Below, one piece after another: positions 18,417 through 26,772 of a stretch of 64,000 nt of DNA. The position numbers were made by a program, and so were the translations under genes. This stretch comes from Gluconacetobacter sacchari. GTDB taxonomy: Bacteria > Pseudomonadota > Alphaproteobacteria > Acetobacterales > Acetobacteraceae. The stretch spans positions 1-64,000 of the forward strand of contig NZ_JABEQJ010000010.1 of NCBI RefSeq assembly GCF_014174255.1, read 5' to 3'. The notes beneath the pieces are model-generated. The model saw only the letters and a list, made by a program, of their open reading frames with translations, was not told where the DNA came from and did no database searches. Position 1 is the first letter of the stretch. Each line of letters starts with the position of its first letter.

Positions 18417-20213
18417 CTAATCCCCGGCCAGCCGCCCGTCGCGCCAGCGGGACAACGCCGCGCAGACCGCCGCCACCGGCCCCCGCCACGCGCACGCGGG
18501 CATGTCGGGCCCCGCCTGCCTGAACAGGTCCAGCGACGGATACCACCGGCTGGCGGCATCCCCCCAGCACGGCCGCTCCGCCCGATCGAACGCGGCCGAC
18601 CACCGCCAGTCGCCGCCGAAACGGTTCAACAGCCAGACCGGCCGCCCCATCGCCCCCGCCAGATGGGCGATCGCGGTATCGACCGTAACCACCAGGTCCA
18701 GCCCGGCGATCGCCCGCGCCGTCTCCAGCCAGTCGCCCGATGCGGCCGCCTCCATGGCAAAGGGCGGATCACCCGCCGCGACGCCATGCTGGAGACTGAC
18801 GAAGCGCACACCCGCCACCTCACCCAGCGGGGCCAGCTCCTCCGGCGGGATCGACCGGCGCCGGTCGAAGCGATATGCGGGATTGCCCGCCCAGCACACC
18901 CCCACCCGCCGTTCCCCGCCACCCGCTCCCGCCGACAACGCCGGCAGCAGATAGGGCGCGAAAGGCGGCGGCTCCGCCATCCCCAGCAGATGCGGCAGGC
19001 TAAGCAGCGCACAGCGCGCAACTACATCCCCCGGCACCGACCCGCCGGGCCGCAGCACGGTACAGCGCGACGCGATCAACCCGTCCGGATCGGGCGTCGT
19101 CCCCACCAGCCGCTGCAACTCCGGCGGCAGTTCCAGCACCACCCGCGCCCGCTCCAGACAGTACGGCAGATACCGCAGGAACTGTAGCGCATCCCCCACC
19201 CCCTGTTCGGCATGCAGCAGCAGCCGCCCGCGCGGCGGCGCCACCCCGTCCCACGGGGCGATATCCGGCCAGCGCCCCTCCGGCAGCAGCCGGGTACGCG
19301 CCTCGAAAAACCGCCACCCAGCCGCCAGATCCCCCCGCGCCAGCAATACCGTACCCAGATTGAACGCCGCCCGCGCCCCCTCCGCGCCGCCGGCCGCCAC
19401 CGGGTCCGCCAGCACGCCGCGCAGCAGGCGCTCCGCCGCCCCGTCCTCCCCCAGCTCCGCGAGGATGGTCGCGCGATTGACGGCAATCCGCGCGTCCTCC
19501 GGCGCCAGGCGCGCCGCCCGCGCCAGCGCCACCCCCGCCTGCGGCAGATGGCCCAGCGCCATCCGCACCAGCCCCAGATTGTTCAGCGTCTCGGCCACAT
19601 CCGGCACCAGCCCGTCCGCCCGTTCCAGCACCGCCAGCGCCTCCTCATGCCGGTTCAGCGCGAACAGCACGGCACCATGATTGGCCCACGCCGCCCCCTC
19701 CTCCGGGCACAGATCCCGCACCCGCCGATAAAGATCCTCCGCCTCCCCATGCGCACCGCGCCCCGACAGCCGCGCCGCCAGCCCGTGCAGCAACGCGGCA
19801 TCGGCCGGCCGCAGCGCCAGCGCGGCGCGCAGGCTCGCCTCGGCCTCCGCCCCACGCCCCATCGCGCCCAGCACGGCCGCCAGCGCGGCATGGCCGCGCA
19901 CGTCGCGCGGTTCGCGCAGCGTCGCCACACGCAGCGCGGCCCTTGCGGGCTCCAGATGCCCCTGCTCATGCAGCGCACACCCCAGCGTAATGTGAAAATG
20001 CGCGGCCGGCAGAATCGCGATCGCCCGCCCCGCCAGCCCGATCGCCAGGTCCGCCCGGCCCGACGCGCGGGCCACGCACGCCATGCCGTGCAGGATCTCG
20101 GGGTCATCCGGCGCGCGGGCCAGCGCCGCGCGCAGCACCGACGCGGCGCCGTCCCGGTCGCCCTCGGCCAGCCGCGCCATCGCCCCGGCCACCTCGTCCT
20201 GCCGTCCATCCAT
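18417..20213 (-). CDS. TPR-repeat protein with C-terminal glycosyltransferase-9-like domain
   Basis: 598 aa. About ten tetratricopeptide-like helical pairs fill residues 1-300 (repeating A-x-x-L/G-x-A and P-x-x-A patterns, for example NNLGLVRMALGHLPQAGVAL). The C-terminal half contains LLHAEQGVGDALQFLRYLP and VTVDTAIAHLAGAMGRPVWL, the heptosyltransferase/GT9-like fold. Such fusions are common in alphaproteobacteria and may act on surface glycans or flagellin, but the substrate is unknown. The start at 20213 is chosen because upstream sequence overlaps the divergent carboxypeptidase gene. Confidence 0.85.
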   Translation of the reverse strand: MDGRQDEVAGAMARLAEGDRDGAASVLRAALARAPDDPEILHGMACVARASGRADLAIGLAGRAIAILPAAHFHITLGCALHEQGHLEPARAALRVATLREPRDVRGHAALAAVLGAMGRGAEAEASLRAALALRPADAALLHGLAARLSGRGAHGEAEDLYRRVRDLCPEEGAAWANHGAVLFALNRHEEALAVLERADGLVPDVAETLNNLGLVRMALGHLPQAGVALARAARLAPEDARIAVNRATILAELGEDGAAERLLRGVLADPVAAGGAEGARAAFNLGTVLLARGDLAAGWRFFEARTRLLPEGRWPDIAPWDGVAPPRGRLLLHAEQGVGDALQFLRYLPYCLERARVVLELPPELQRLVGTTPDPDGLIASRCTVLRPGGSVPGDVVARCALLSLPHLLGMAEPPPFAPYLLPALSAGAGGGERRVGVCWAGNPAYRFDRRRSIPPEELAPLGEVAGVRFVSLQHGVAAGDPPFAMEAAASGDWLETARAIAGLDLVVTVDTAIAHLAGAMGRPVWLLNRFGGDWRWSAAFDRAERPCWGDAASRWYPSLDLFRQAGPDMPACAWRGPVAAVCAALSRWRDGRLAGD

Positions 20214-20291
20214 CTCGTTCGTCCCGGTTGCATCCGCCGCCCGCGATCGCCCACAGTGCGGCACCCAGTCCCATTCGCAAGCGGAGAGATC

Positions 20292-21797
20292 ATGCCACAA
20301 AGCGCTTACCAGGATCTGACCAGCCATTTCGCCCGCATCGGGCGCATCCGCAACGCGCTGGGCATCCTGGGATGGGACAAGGACGTGATGATGCCCTCCG
20401 GCGCCGCCGACAGCCGCGCCGACAGCATCGCCACCCTCAGCGTCCTGTGCCACGACATGCTGACCGACCCGCGCGTCGGCGACCTGCTGGACCGGGCACA
20501 AGCCCCTGCCGGCACGTGGGAAGCCGCGAACCTGCATGAAATGCGCCGCGCCTGGCTGCACGCCGCCTCGGTGCCCGCCGAACTGGTCGAGGCCTCGTCC
20601 CGCGCCGCCTCGCGGTGCGAGGTCGCATGGCGCACCGCCCGGCGCGACGGCGATTTCGCCGCCCTCCTGCCCCTGCTGTCCGACGTGCTGGAGCGCACGC
20701 GCGAACTGGCCATCGTCAAGGGCGCGGCACTGGGCCTCGCCCCCTATGACGCGCTGCTGGACCAGTACGATCCCGGCACCCGCCGCGCGGATATCGACCC
20801 GGTCTTCGCCGAGTTGCGGCGCGACCTGCCCGGCCTGATCGCCGAAGCCCAAGCCCACCAGGCCACCCTCCCGCCGGTCGAAATGCCCGCCGGCCCCTTC
20901 CCCGTCGCGGGGCAGGAGACCCTGGGCCGCCGGATCATGACCGCATTGGGCTTCGACATGGCGCGCGGCCGCCTCGATGTCAGCATCCACCCCTTCTGCG
21001 GCGGGGCCGAGGACGACGCCCGCATCACCACCCGCTACGACGACGCCGATTTCCTCCCGGCCCTGATGGGCGTGGTGCATGAAACCGGGCACGCGCTGTA
21101 CGAACAGGGCCTGCCGGCACAATGGCGCACGCTCCCCGTCGGCCAGTCGCGCGGCATGAGCCTGCACGAAAGCCAGTCCCTGCTAATGGAAATGCAGATC
21201 GCGCGCTCGCGCCCCTTCATCGACTGGATCGCCCCCTTGCTGCGCGAAACGTTCGGGGCGGCCAAAACCGACCCCGGCTGGTCGGCCGACGCGCTCTATC
21301 GCACGGTCACCCAGGTCAGGCCCGGCTTCATCCGCGTCGATGCCGACGAAATCACCTACCCCGCCCACGTGCTGGTCCGCTACGAGCTGGAAACCGCGCT
21401 GATCGACGGCACCCTGCCCCTGCGCGACCTGCCCGACGCCTTCAATGCCGGCATCCGCGACCTGCTGGGGCTGGAGGTCCCCAACGACCGGCTCGGCTGC
21501 CTGCAAGACATCCACTGGCCCTCCGGCGCCTGGGGCTATTTCCCCACCTACACGCTGGGCGCCATCCTCGCCGCTCAGTTCCGCCAGGCGGCCTTCGACG
21601 CCGACCCCGCCATCGCGCAGGGCATCGCGCGCGGCGATTTCGCCCCGCTGCTCGCCTGGCTGCGCACCCATGTGCATGGCCAGGCCAGCCGTCTCTCCAC
21701 CGCCGGCATCGTCGCGGCCGCCACCGGCGCCCCGCCCTCGACCAGGGCCTACCGCGCCCACCTGCGCGAGCGTTATTGCGGCACGGGCCCGCATTGA
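20292..21797 (+). CDS. M32-family (Taq) metallocarboxypeptidase
   Basis: 501 aa zinc peptidase that trims C-terminal residues from peptides in the cytoplasm. The zinc motif HETGH lies at 263-267 (GVVHETGHALYEQGLP), with the further ligand-region motif HESQSLLMEMQIARS. HPFCGG, RYDDADFLPALMG, VLVRYELETALIDG and the C-terminal GCLQDIHWPSGAWGYFPTY are family hallmarks. Length is standard (about 500). Divergent from the TPR gene with 78 bp between starts. Confidence 0.93.
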   Translation: MPQSAYQDLTSHFARIGRIRNALGILGWDKDVMMPSGAADSRADSIATLSVLCHDMLTDPRVGDLLDRAQAPAGTWEAANLHEMRRAWLHAASVPAELVEASSRAASRCEVAWRTARRDGDFAALLPLLSDVLERTRELAIVKGAALGLAPYDALLDQYDPGTRRADIDPVFAELRRDLPGLIAEAQAHQATLPPVEMPAGPFPVAGQETLGRRIMTALGFDMARGRLDVSIHPFCGGAEDDARITTRYDDADFLPALMGVVHETGHALYEQGLPAQWRTLPVGQSRGMSLHESQSLLMEMQIARSRPFIDWIAPLLRETFGAAKTDPGWSADALYRTVTQVRPGFIRVDADEITYPAHVLVRYELETALIDGTLPLRDLPDAFNAGIRDLLGLEVPNDRLGCLQDIHWPSGAWGYFPTYTLGAILAAQFRQAAFDADPAIAQGIARGDFAPLLAWLRTHVHGQASRLSTAGIVAAATGAPPSTRAYRAHLRERYCGTGPH

Positions 21798-21810
21798 AGA
21801 CGACGCGGGA

Positions 21811-21853
21811 CCAGGGCGCCGCCCTGGACCCGGAAGGGGACGGTCGTCCCCTT
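21811..21853. terminator. Double hairpin between convergent genes
   Basis: Two perfect stems lie in the gap: CCAGGGC-GCC-GCCCTGG (21811-21827) and AAGGGGAC-GGTC-GTCCCCTT (21834-21853). They sit between the convergent carboxypeptidase and DsrE-like genes and could stop transcription from both sides. Confidence 0.65.
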
Positions 21854-21872
21854 CACCCCTGTTCCGCCGGCA

Positions 21873-22445
21873 TCAGTGGATCACGGCCCACCCTCTCAGT
21901 TGCAGGTTGGCCAACGTCACCATGGCGGACAGATCGATCTGAACCCCGTCGGCAACGGCGTCCCGCTCGATCTTCTGGCCCGCCAGGGCGTAGCTGCAAA
22001 CCTCGATCGTGACCCCCGCCTTACGCAGTGCGCGCAGCAGCCCGGTATTCGGATTATCGCGTCCGAAACGCACCCGGTATGCCGCGTCGGAAAGGACAGA
22101 CGGCGTGGCCGGCCCGTAGACCATCGCCACCACATCGCCGATTGCGGGATGTATCCCGTCGGCAGCAAGGAGATTCATGAAGCGGGCGGCCCGCTCCAGC
22201 GATGGATTGATCTGCGCCGGATCCGGCGCGGCCCGCATCGTCTCGAACACCACCCTGTAGCGCAGGGAGGGATCCGGATGGTTGGCCACGTTCCCGGCCG
22301 CATGAATGGCCCCATAGGCCGGAACGGCGGTATCACCCGCCTGCGCCTTGGTAAGTCCGCCCCCCCCACCCAGAAGCGACAGGGACGCGAAAATCAGACG
22401 GGTCACGTTCTTCAATGAATCAGCTTTCGTGCAAGAGGAAGGCAT
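21873..22445 (-). CDS. Exported DsrE-like protein
   Basis: 190 aa. An N-terminal hydrophobic segment (RLIFASLSLLGGGGG) and an AQA-GD site look like a signal peptide. The mature part has the DsrE/DsrF-like fold features: LRYRVVFETM, the ERAARFMNLLAADG helix, VAMVYGPAT, and VTIEVCSYAL with a cysteine in the place used by sulfur carriers. It probably acts in the periplasm, but a sulfur-relay role is only suggested by the family. Starts at 22445 and 22463 are both possible, neither with a strong Shine-Dalgarno. Divergent from an AraC-type regulator gene. Confidence 0.75.
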   Translation of the reverse strand: MPSSCTKADSLKNVTRLIFASLSLLGGGGGLTKAQAGDTAVPAYGAIHAAGNVANHPDPSLRYRVVFETMRAAPDPAQINPSLERAARFMNLLAADGIHPAIGDVVAMVYGPATPSVLSDAAYRVRFGRDNPNTGLLRALRKAGVTIEVCSYALAGQKIERDAVADGVQIDLSAMVTLANLQLRGWAVIH

Positions 22446-22555
22446 GGCCGACAGACAATTCATACAGGGTCAATTCCCTGTTCCGCATACGGCACCCAGA
22501 GCGTTTCGAGAAGAAAAATATGGCCATAAATCCGTTTTTCCCTTAAATCAGGACC

Positions 22556-23503
22556 ATGTCCCATATCGGATTTTTCATTTGCGCCAATCACCGGATCCTC
22601 GATCTCGCGGGGCCTCTGGGCGCCTTTGAGGAGGCGAATGTTTTCGTCGACAGAGATCCCTACCGCCTGACGGTGATTTCCGAGAAGGGAGGCACCGTCG
22701 TCGGGAGTGCCGGGGTTTCCATCCCAACCCGATCGTTCCGCGACATGGCTTTCGATACGGTCATTTTCATCGGCGGCGACATCCAGGCCTTCCAAAATCC
22801 CGATGTCATCGCGGCGGCAAAGGACCTCGCCGCGCGCACGGCCCGCGTGGCGAGCGTCTGCACGGGCGCGTTCCTCCTTGCGGAAACCGGATTTCTCGAT
22901 GGCCGTCGTGCAACGACCCACTGGCGTCTCGCGCCGGAACTCCAGCAGCGATATCCTTCGCTCCGGGTCGAAGCCGATCGGATTTTCATATCGGACGACA
23001 AATTCTGGACCTCCGCGGGCATTTCGGCCGGTATCGATCTGGCGCTGGCGCTCATCGAGACGGACCGCGGACCCGAAATCGCACGCGCGGTCGCGCGTGA
23101 ACTCGTCGTTCCCTACCGGCGCTCCGGCGGGCAGTCACAGTTTTCGGCCATGTCGCAGATGGAACCGGAATCGGACCGTATCCGCATGGCGCTTGCGTTC
23201 GCGCGCGACCATCTGGTCGAGCCTCTGCCGATCGAACGGCTGGCGGAAGCCGCCAGGTTGAGTGTCCGCCAATTTGGACGCGCCTTCCGTCGCCAGACCG
23301 GTGAAACACCGGCCAGGGCGGTGGAACGTTTGCGCGTGGAGGCGGCATGCGTCCGGCTGCGGAATGGCTCCGAGCCGATCGAACAGATCGCAAAAGCGAT
23401 CGGCTTTGCGGACCCGGAACGCATGCGGCGCGCGTTCGTGAAACTGCACGGCCATCCACCGCAAGCGATCCGGCGCGCCGGCCGGCAGGAAAGCGCCGTT
23501 TAG
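22556..23503 (+). CDS. GlxA-type AraC regulator with N-terminal DJ-1/PfpI domain
   Basis: 315 aa. Residues 1-185 form a class I amidotransferase-like/DJ-1 fold (FFICANHRILDLAGPLGAF, then SVCTGAFLLAETGFLDGRRAT with the nucleophile-elbow Cys). Residues 210-310 are an AraC double helix-turn-helix (ERLAEAARLSVRQFGRAFRR and IAKAIGFADPERMRRAFVKL). Such proteins are cytoplasmic activators. It is flanked by the divergent DsrE-like gene and the convergent isonitrile-hydratase-like gene, which shares its N-terminal fold, so it may regulate these neighbours. Confidence 0.9.
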   Translation: MSHIGFFICANHRILDLAGPLGAFEEANVFVDRDPYRLTVISEKGGTVVGSAGVSIPTRSFRDMAFDTVIFIGGDIQAFQNPDVIAAAKDLAARTARVASVCTGAFLLAETGFLDGRRATTHWRLAPELQQRYPSLRVEADRIFISDDKFWTSAGISAGIDLALALIETDRGPEIARAVARELVVPYRRSGGQSQFSAMSQMEPESDRIRMALAFARDHLVEPLPIERLAEAARLSVRQFGRAFRRQTGETPARAVERLRVEAACVRLRNGSEPIEQIAKAIGFADPERMRRAFVKLHGHPPQAIRRAGRQESAV

Positions 23504-23648
23504 CCGGCCCTATGGATGCCGCGGCGACAGGCAGGAATCCCGAGGCACGGCTCCACCCGTTGACGGCACGTGCGCGAATCACGCGCCGTCAACGGGTGCG
23601 TCTCGCGCCTGCCGGCGCCGTCAATGAAGATATCTTCCGGAAGAACGA

Positions 23649-24464
23649 TCAGAGAATAGGCCGCATGAGGCCGTGTTCCGAGCCCGGCAGCATTTTATAA
23701 ACCGCATCACGGACTTTCGGGGGCGCCTCCAAAGGATTGCCCGCATGAAATGGCGGTTGCGGGTCATACTGGACCAGAAGCTGCACTTCCTGCGCGGCCT
23801 GGACCCCGCGCAGTTCCGCCGCGATCGCCACGCCGAAATCGATCCCGGCGGTAACGCCCCCGCCGCTCATGAACCGGCCGTCCTTCACGATGCGCCCAGG
23901 GTCCGGAATCGCGCCGTATTCCTTGAGCACATTCAGAAACGCCCAGTGGCAGGCACTGCGCCTTCCTTTCAGAACACCCGCGGCGGCAAGGATGATGGAG
24001 CCGGTACAGACGGACGTGACATATTGCGCGGTATCGGACAGTTGCCGGATGTGCGTGAGAATTTCAGGCTTCATCATCGCCGAAAGATCAAGGGCCCCCG
24101 GAACGCAGATGACATCGACCTTGTCTATGTCGGAAAGTTTTTCCGTCGGTCCGAAAACAACGCCATTTTCGAGCGTAACGAGGCCTCCGGCGGGGCTGGC
24201 GAACCGAACATTCGTATTGGGAATTCGCGAGAGAATCTCATTGGGGCCGGCGAAATCCAGGAGCGTCCCGTTCGGATAGATCGCGAACAGGAATTCGACA
24301 GGCTTCTCGGCCTTGCCGACCGTACCGGCACGCGCTTTTTCCGACAGGAGGCCCGCCGTAGCGGTCGCGGCAAGCGCCGCTCCGCCCATCAGCATCGCAT
24401 GACGCCGCGCGCGGCCGTACGCACTCAGTTTTTCAGGGACGGTTTCTTCGAAAACTTCAGACAT
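23649..24464 (-). CDS. DJ-1/PfpI-family protein, isonitrile-hydratase-like, with export signal
   Basis: 271 aa. The N-terminal YGRARRHAMLMGGAALAATA resembles a Tat signal (RR followed by a hydrophobic stretch) ending near KARAG. The DJ-1 domain follows: FLFAIYPNGTLLDFAGPNEI, the nucleophile elbow SVCTGSIIL with Cys153, and HWAFLNVL and GGGVTAGIDFG, as in isocyanide hydratases. An exported version is unusual for that enzyme group. The start at 24464 has a clear GAGGAG. It is divergent from the SDR gene across a region with repeats. Exact substrate unknown. Confidence 0.82.
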   Translation of the reverse strand: MSEVFEETVPEKLSAYGRARRHAMLMGGAALAATATAGLLSEKARAGTVGKAEKPVEFLFAIYPNGTLLDFAGPNEILSRIPNTNVRFASPAGGLVTLENGVVFGPTEKLSDIDKVDVICVPGALDLSAMMKPEILTHIRQLSDTAQYVTSVCTGSIILAAAGVLKGRRSACHWAFLNVLKEYGAIPDPGRIVKDGRFMSGGGVTAGIDFGVAIAAELRGVQAAQEVQLLVQYDPQPPFHAGNPLEAPPKVRDAVYKMLPGSEHGLMRPIL

Positions 24465-24520
24465 ATCGCTCTCCTCAAGCCACCCCGTCGCGCAGGGTCG
24501 GCTGCTGAACAGTTGCGACA

Positions 24521-24632
24521 CCTAGTTCCAGGCGCATATTTCCGAAAGGACCTAGTTCCCTCATTTTTAGCCACACCCCATTTCCCAATGAGGCCATGTC
24601 TGTATTTAAGGGAAATACGTCCTTTCGGACAT
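24521..24632. promoter_or_regulatory. Repeats in divergent promoter region
   Basis: Between the DJ-1-like and SDR genes, CCTAGTTCC occurs twice (24521-24529 and 24551-24559), spaced 30 bases, or about three helical turns. A perfect 11-bp inverted pair TCCGAAAGGAC / GTCCTTTCGGA lies at 24541-24551 and 24619-24629. Such an arrangement is typical of operators bound by a dimeric or looping regulator. Which protein binds is unknown; the nearby GlxA/AraC protein is a candidate. Confidence 0.5.
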
Positions 24633-24704
24633 TTCCCATTCGGCTAGGTTCGGCGGGACCGATAAGGGGCGCTTTCTGCGGCTCTTGAACGTGAGGAATC
24701 CAGA

Positions 24705-25451
24705 ATGAGACTTTCAGGAAAAACCGCGCTCATCACCGGCGGCACAAGCGGCATCGGCCTCGCGACCGCCAGGCGCTTCATCGAGGAAGGTGCCCGCGTG
24801 GCCGTCACCGGCCGCGACGAATCCCGGTTCGCCGACGTGCATGCCGAACTCGGGGGCGAGGCGCTCGTCCTTGCCGCGGACGTTCGCTCCATCGAGGCCA
24901 TGCAGGCGGTTGCATCCCGTATCCAGGACACCTTCGGCGGTCTTGATATTCTGTTTGCGAATGCGGGTTACGTCATTCCGACGCCGCTGCAATCGATCGA
25001 TGAGCGTCAGTACGACGATGTCATGGACATCAGCGTCAAAGGCGCCGTGTTCACGATGCAGGCGGCGTTGCCCGTGCTGCGCGAGGGCGCATCGGTCATT
25101 CTTACGACCTCCTTTATCGATCAGACCGGAAAACACGCTTTGTCGCTGGTCGCGGCGGCAAAGGCGGCGGTCCGGTCGTTCGCGCGAAGCTGGTCCTACG
25201 AACTGCTCGACCGCAAGATCCGCGTGAACGCGGTCGCGCCAGGAGGCATCGAAACCCCGCTGCTCGGCAAGCTCGGCCTGTCCGAAGCCGAGGTGGAAGC
25301 CTTCAAGACGCAGTTCGCCTCGACTGTGCCCCTGGGCCGAATGGGCCGTCCCGAAGAAATCGCGGCGGCCGTTCTCTACCTTGCAAGCGACGAATCCCGA
25401 TACGTCGTCGGAACGGAACTGGTGGTCGACGGCGGCTGTTCCCAGCTCTGA
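24705..25451 (+). CDS. Short-chain dehydrogenase/reductase lacking the catalytic Tyr
   Basis: 248 aa Rossmann protein. The cofactor motif TGGTSGIG is at 11-18, ANAG at 85-88, and the C-terminal GRPEEIAAAVLYLASDES is typical of classical SDRs. The expected YxxxK reads V149-x-x-x-K153 (SLVAAAKAAV), so the catalytic tyrosine is replaced by valine, while S136 and the lysine remain. It may be inactive as a dehydrogenase, or use another acid. It starts the accessory set followed by the SgcJ-like gene 47 bp later and could share its transcript. Confidence 0.88.
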   Translation: MRLSGKTALITGGTSGIGLATARRFIEEGARVAVTGRDESRFADVHAELGGEALVLAADVRSIEAMQAVASRIQDTFGGLDILFANAGYVIPTPLQSIDERQYDDVMDISVKGAVFTMQAALPVLREGASVILTTSFIDQTGKHALSLVAAAKAAVRSFARSWSYELLDRKIRVNAVAPGGIETPLLGKLGLSEAEVEAFKTQFASTVPLGRMGRPEEIAAAVLYLASDESRYVVGTELVVDGGCSQL

Positions 25452-25498
25452 GACCAACCTCCCCTCTTCGCCATTCAATGATTGTTCATGGAGACATC

Positions 25499-25984
25499 AT
25501 GATGAAGGTCACAAGGCCGCTCTCTTATATCCTCGGGGCGTCGATGGCGCTCGCGCTGCACTATTCGCCCGCCTCGGCGGCCGGCGCGCAATCGCCTGAC
25601 CCGGCCGCGGTCAAGGCTGTGACGGAACGGTTTGCCGCCGATCTCGCCAAAGGAGATCTTCAGGCGATTTCGCGTCTCTACACCGATGACGCCAGGCTTC
25701 TGCCGCCCAACGCGGAGGCGATTTCCGGCCGCGCGGCGATCCTCGCCTATTTCGAGAAGATCTTGCGGCCGGATCTCGTCGGGGGTGCCCAATTTGATCA
25801 TTACGAGATCTACGGTGGTGCCAACGCCGCGACCAGCATCTCCCAGATCAGGATGCTCGATACAAACGGCCACGTCGTCGAACGCGGCAGGCAGACGATC
25901 GTCCTGCTCAAGCAGAATGGGGAGTGGAAGATTCATCGCGACATGTGGTCGGACACGTCCCCCGCGAACACGGGCAACCCCTAG
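25499..25984 (+). CDS. Secreted SnoaL/DUF4440 (SgcJ/EcaC)-like protein
   Basis: 161 aa. The signal peptide MMKVTRPLSYILGASMALAL ends near ASAAG. The mature part is an NTF2-like cone fold: VKAVTERFAADLAKGDLQAI, LYTDDARLLPPNAEAISGRA, and the C-terminal LLKQNGEWKIHRDMWSD. These domains bind small molecules or act as isomerases; no specific substrate can be given. The start at 25499 has GGAGA upstream. Probably co-transcribed with the SDR gene. Confidence 0.82.
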   Translation: MMKVTRPLSYILGASMALALHYSPASAAGAQSPDPAAVKAVTERFAADLAKGDLQAISRLYTDDARLLPPNAEAISGRAAILAYFEKILRPDLVGGAQFDHYEIYGGANAATSISQIRMLDTNGHVVERGRQTIVLLKQNGEWKIHRDMWSDTSPANTGNP

Positions 25985-26094
25985 GAGCTGCCTGTCCGCC
26001 GGGATAGCGATCCTATAAAAAACAAATAATCCGTCGCCATATCCGTCAACCAATGTGAATGGATATGGCTCCGGGCCGCCTCCCGGACATCCAG

Positions 26095-26679
26095 CTACCC
26101 GCCCGACGCATGCCGCGCGACGAAGGCAGCCGCCGCGTCGCGCGCAAGCGCGGCGGGCAAGGGTCCGTCCGTGAATAGGATACGCGTCAGGACGGGCGCC
26201 ACCACGGCATCGATCACCGCGTCCGCATCGAACGTGACCGGCTCTCCGGCGGCATCGCAGATCGACACGATCGTCGGCCGCACCGCATCGAACAGCGAGC
26301 ACGCTTTTTGCGTCCCGTCCCAACCGCGCAGAACGTCACGCATCATTGCCCGGCCGGGCGTGGAGTCCATTTCCTCCTGGTACATCTCCGCCCAGGCGGG
26401 CAGATCCACCGACAGGCGGCCACACGGTTTCAGCGGGCAGTCCACGCGCAGATTGCGTTGCGCGACGTCACGCATCAGCGTCGCCATGTCTGTCCACCGA
26501 CGATAGATCGTCGAGGGCGTGACCCCCGCGCGCGCCGCGACTTGCGGCACGGTCAGCCCCTCCCGTCCGGTTTCGTCGATCAGCGCGGTCACCGCCGCAT
26601 GCACGGCCTCCTGCACTCTCAGACTCCGTCCACCCGGACGCGGTCCCGATCGCATGGGGCTACGAGCCTCGGACATCAT
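26095..26679 (-). CDS. TetR-family transcriptional repressor
   Basis: 194 aa. The N-terminal helix-turn-helix spans about 20-65 (LTVPQVAARAGVTPSTIYRRW) and a ligand-binding C-terminal part of TetR_C type follows. The MM start has a long G-rich Shine-Dalgarno. It is divergent from the MFS gene and a perfect palindrome lies in the shared 93-bp promoter, so it very likely represses that transporter and itself. Confidence 0.9.
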   Translation of the reverse strand: MMSEARSPMRSGPRPGGRSLRVQEAVHAAVTALIDETGREGLTVPQVAARAGVTPSTIYRRWTDMATLMRDVAQRNLRVDCPLKPCGRLSVDLPAWAEMYQEEMDSTPGRAMMRDVLRGWDGTQKACSLFDAVRPTIVSICDAAGEPVTFDADAVIDAVVAPVLTRILFTDGPLPAALARDAAAAFVARHASGG

Positions 26680-26694
26680 CTTCCCCCCCCTGCT

Positions 26695-26713
26695 AAAGCA
26701 AATAATTTGCTTT
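26695..26713. promoter_or_regulatory. Perfect 19-bp palindrome, likely TetR operator
   Basis: AAAGCAAAT-A-ATTTGCTTT has 9-bp perfect arms around one base. It lies 15 bp before the TetR start and 59 bp before the MFS start. It is AT-rich against a GC-rich background, as expected for a TetR operator overlapping the divergent promoters. Confidence 0.75.
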
Positions 26714-26772
26714 TAATGAAGCGTCTCACTATCACTCTAACGCACAATCTTTGCATTAGACAGGAGTACGGC

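Noticed and set aside
25985-26094. Possible terminator GGATAGCGATCC followed by A-rich sequence
   Set aside because: Only a four-base stem, too weak to support.
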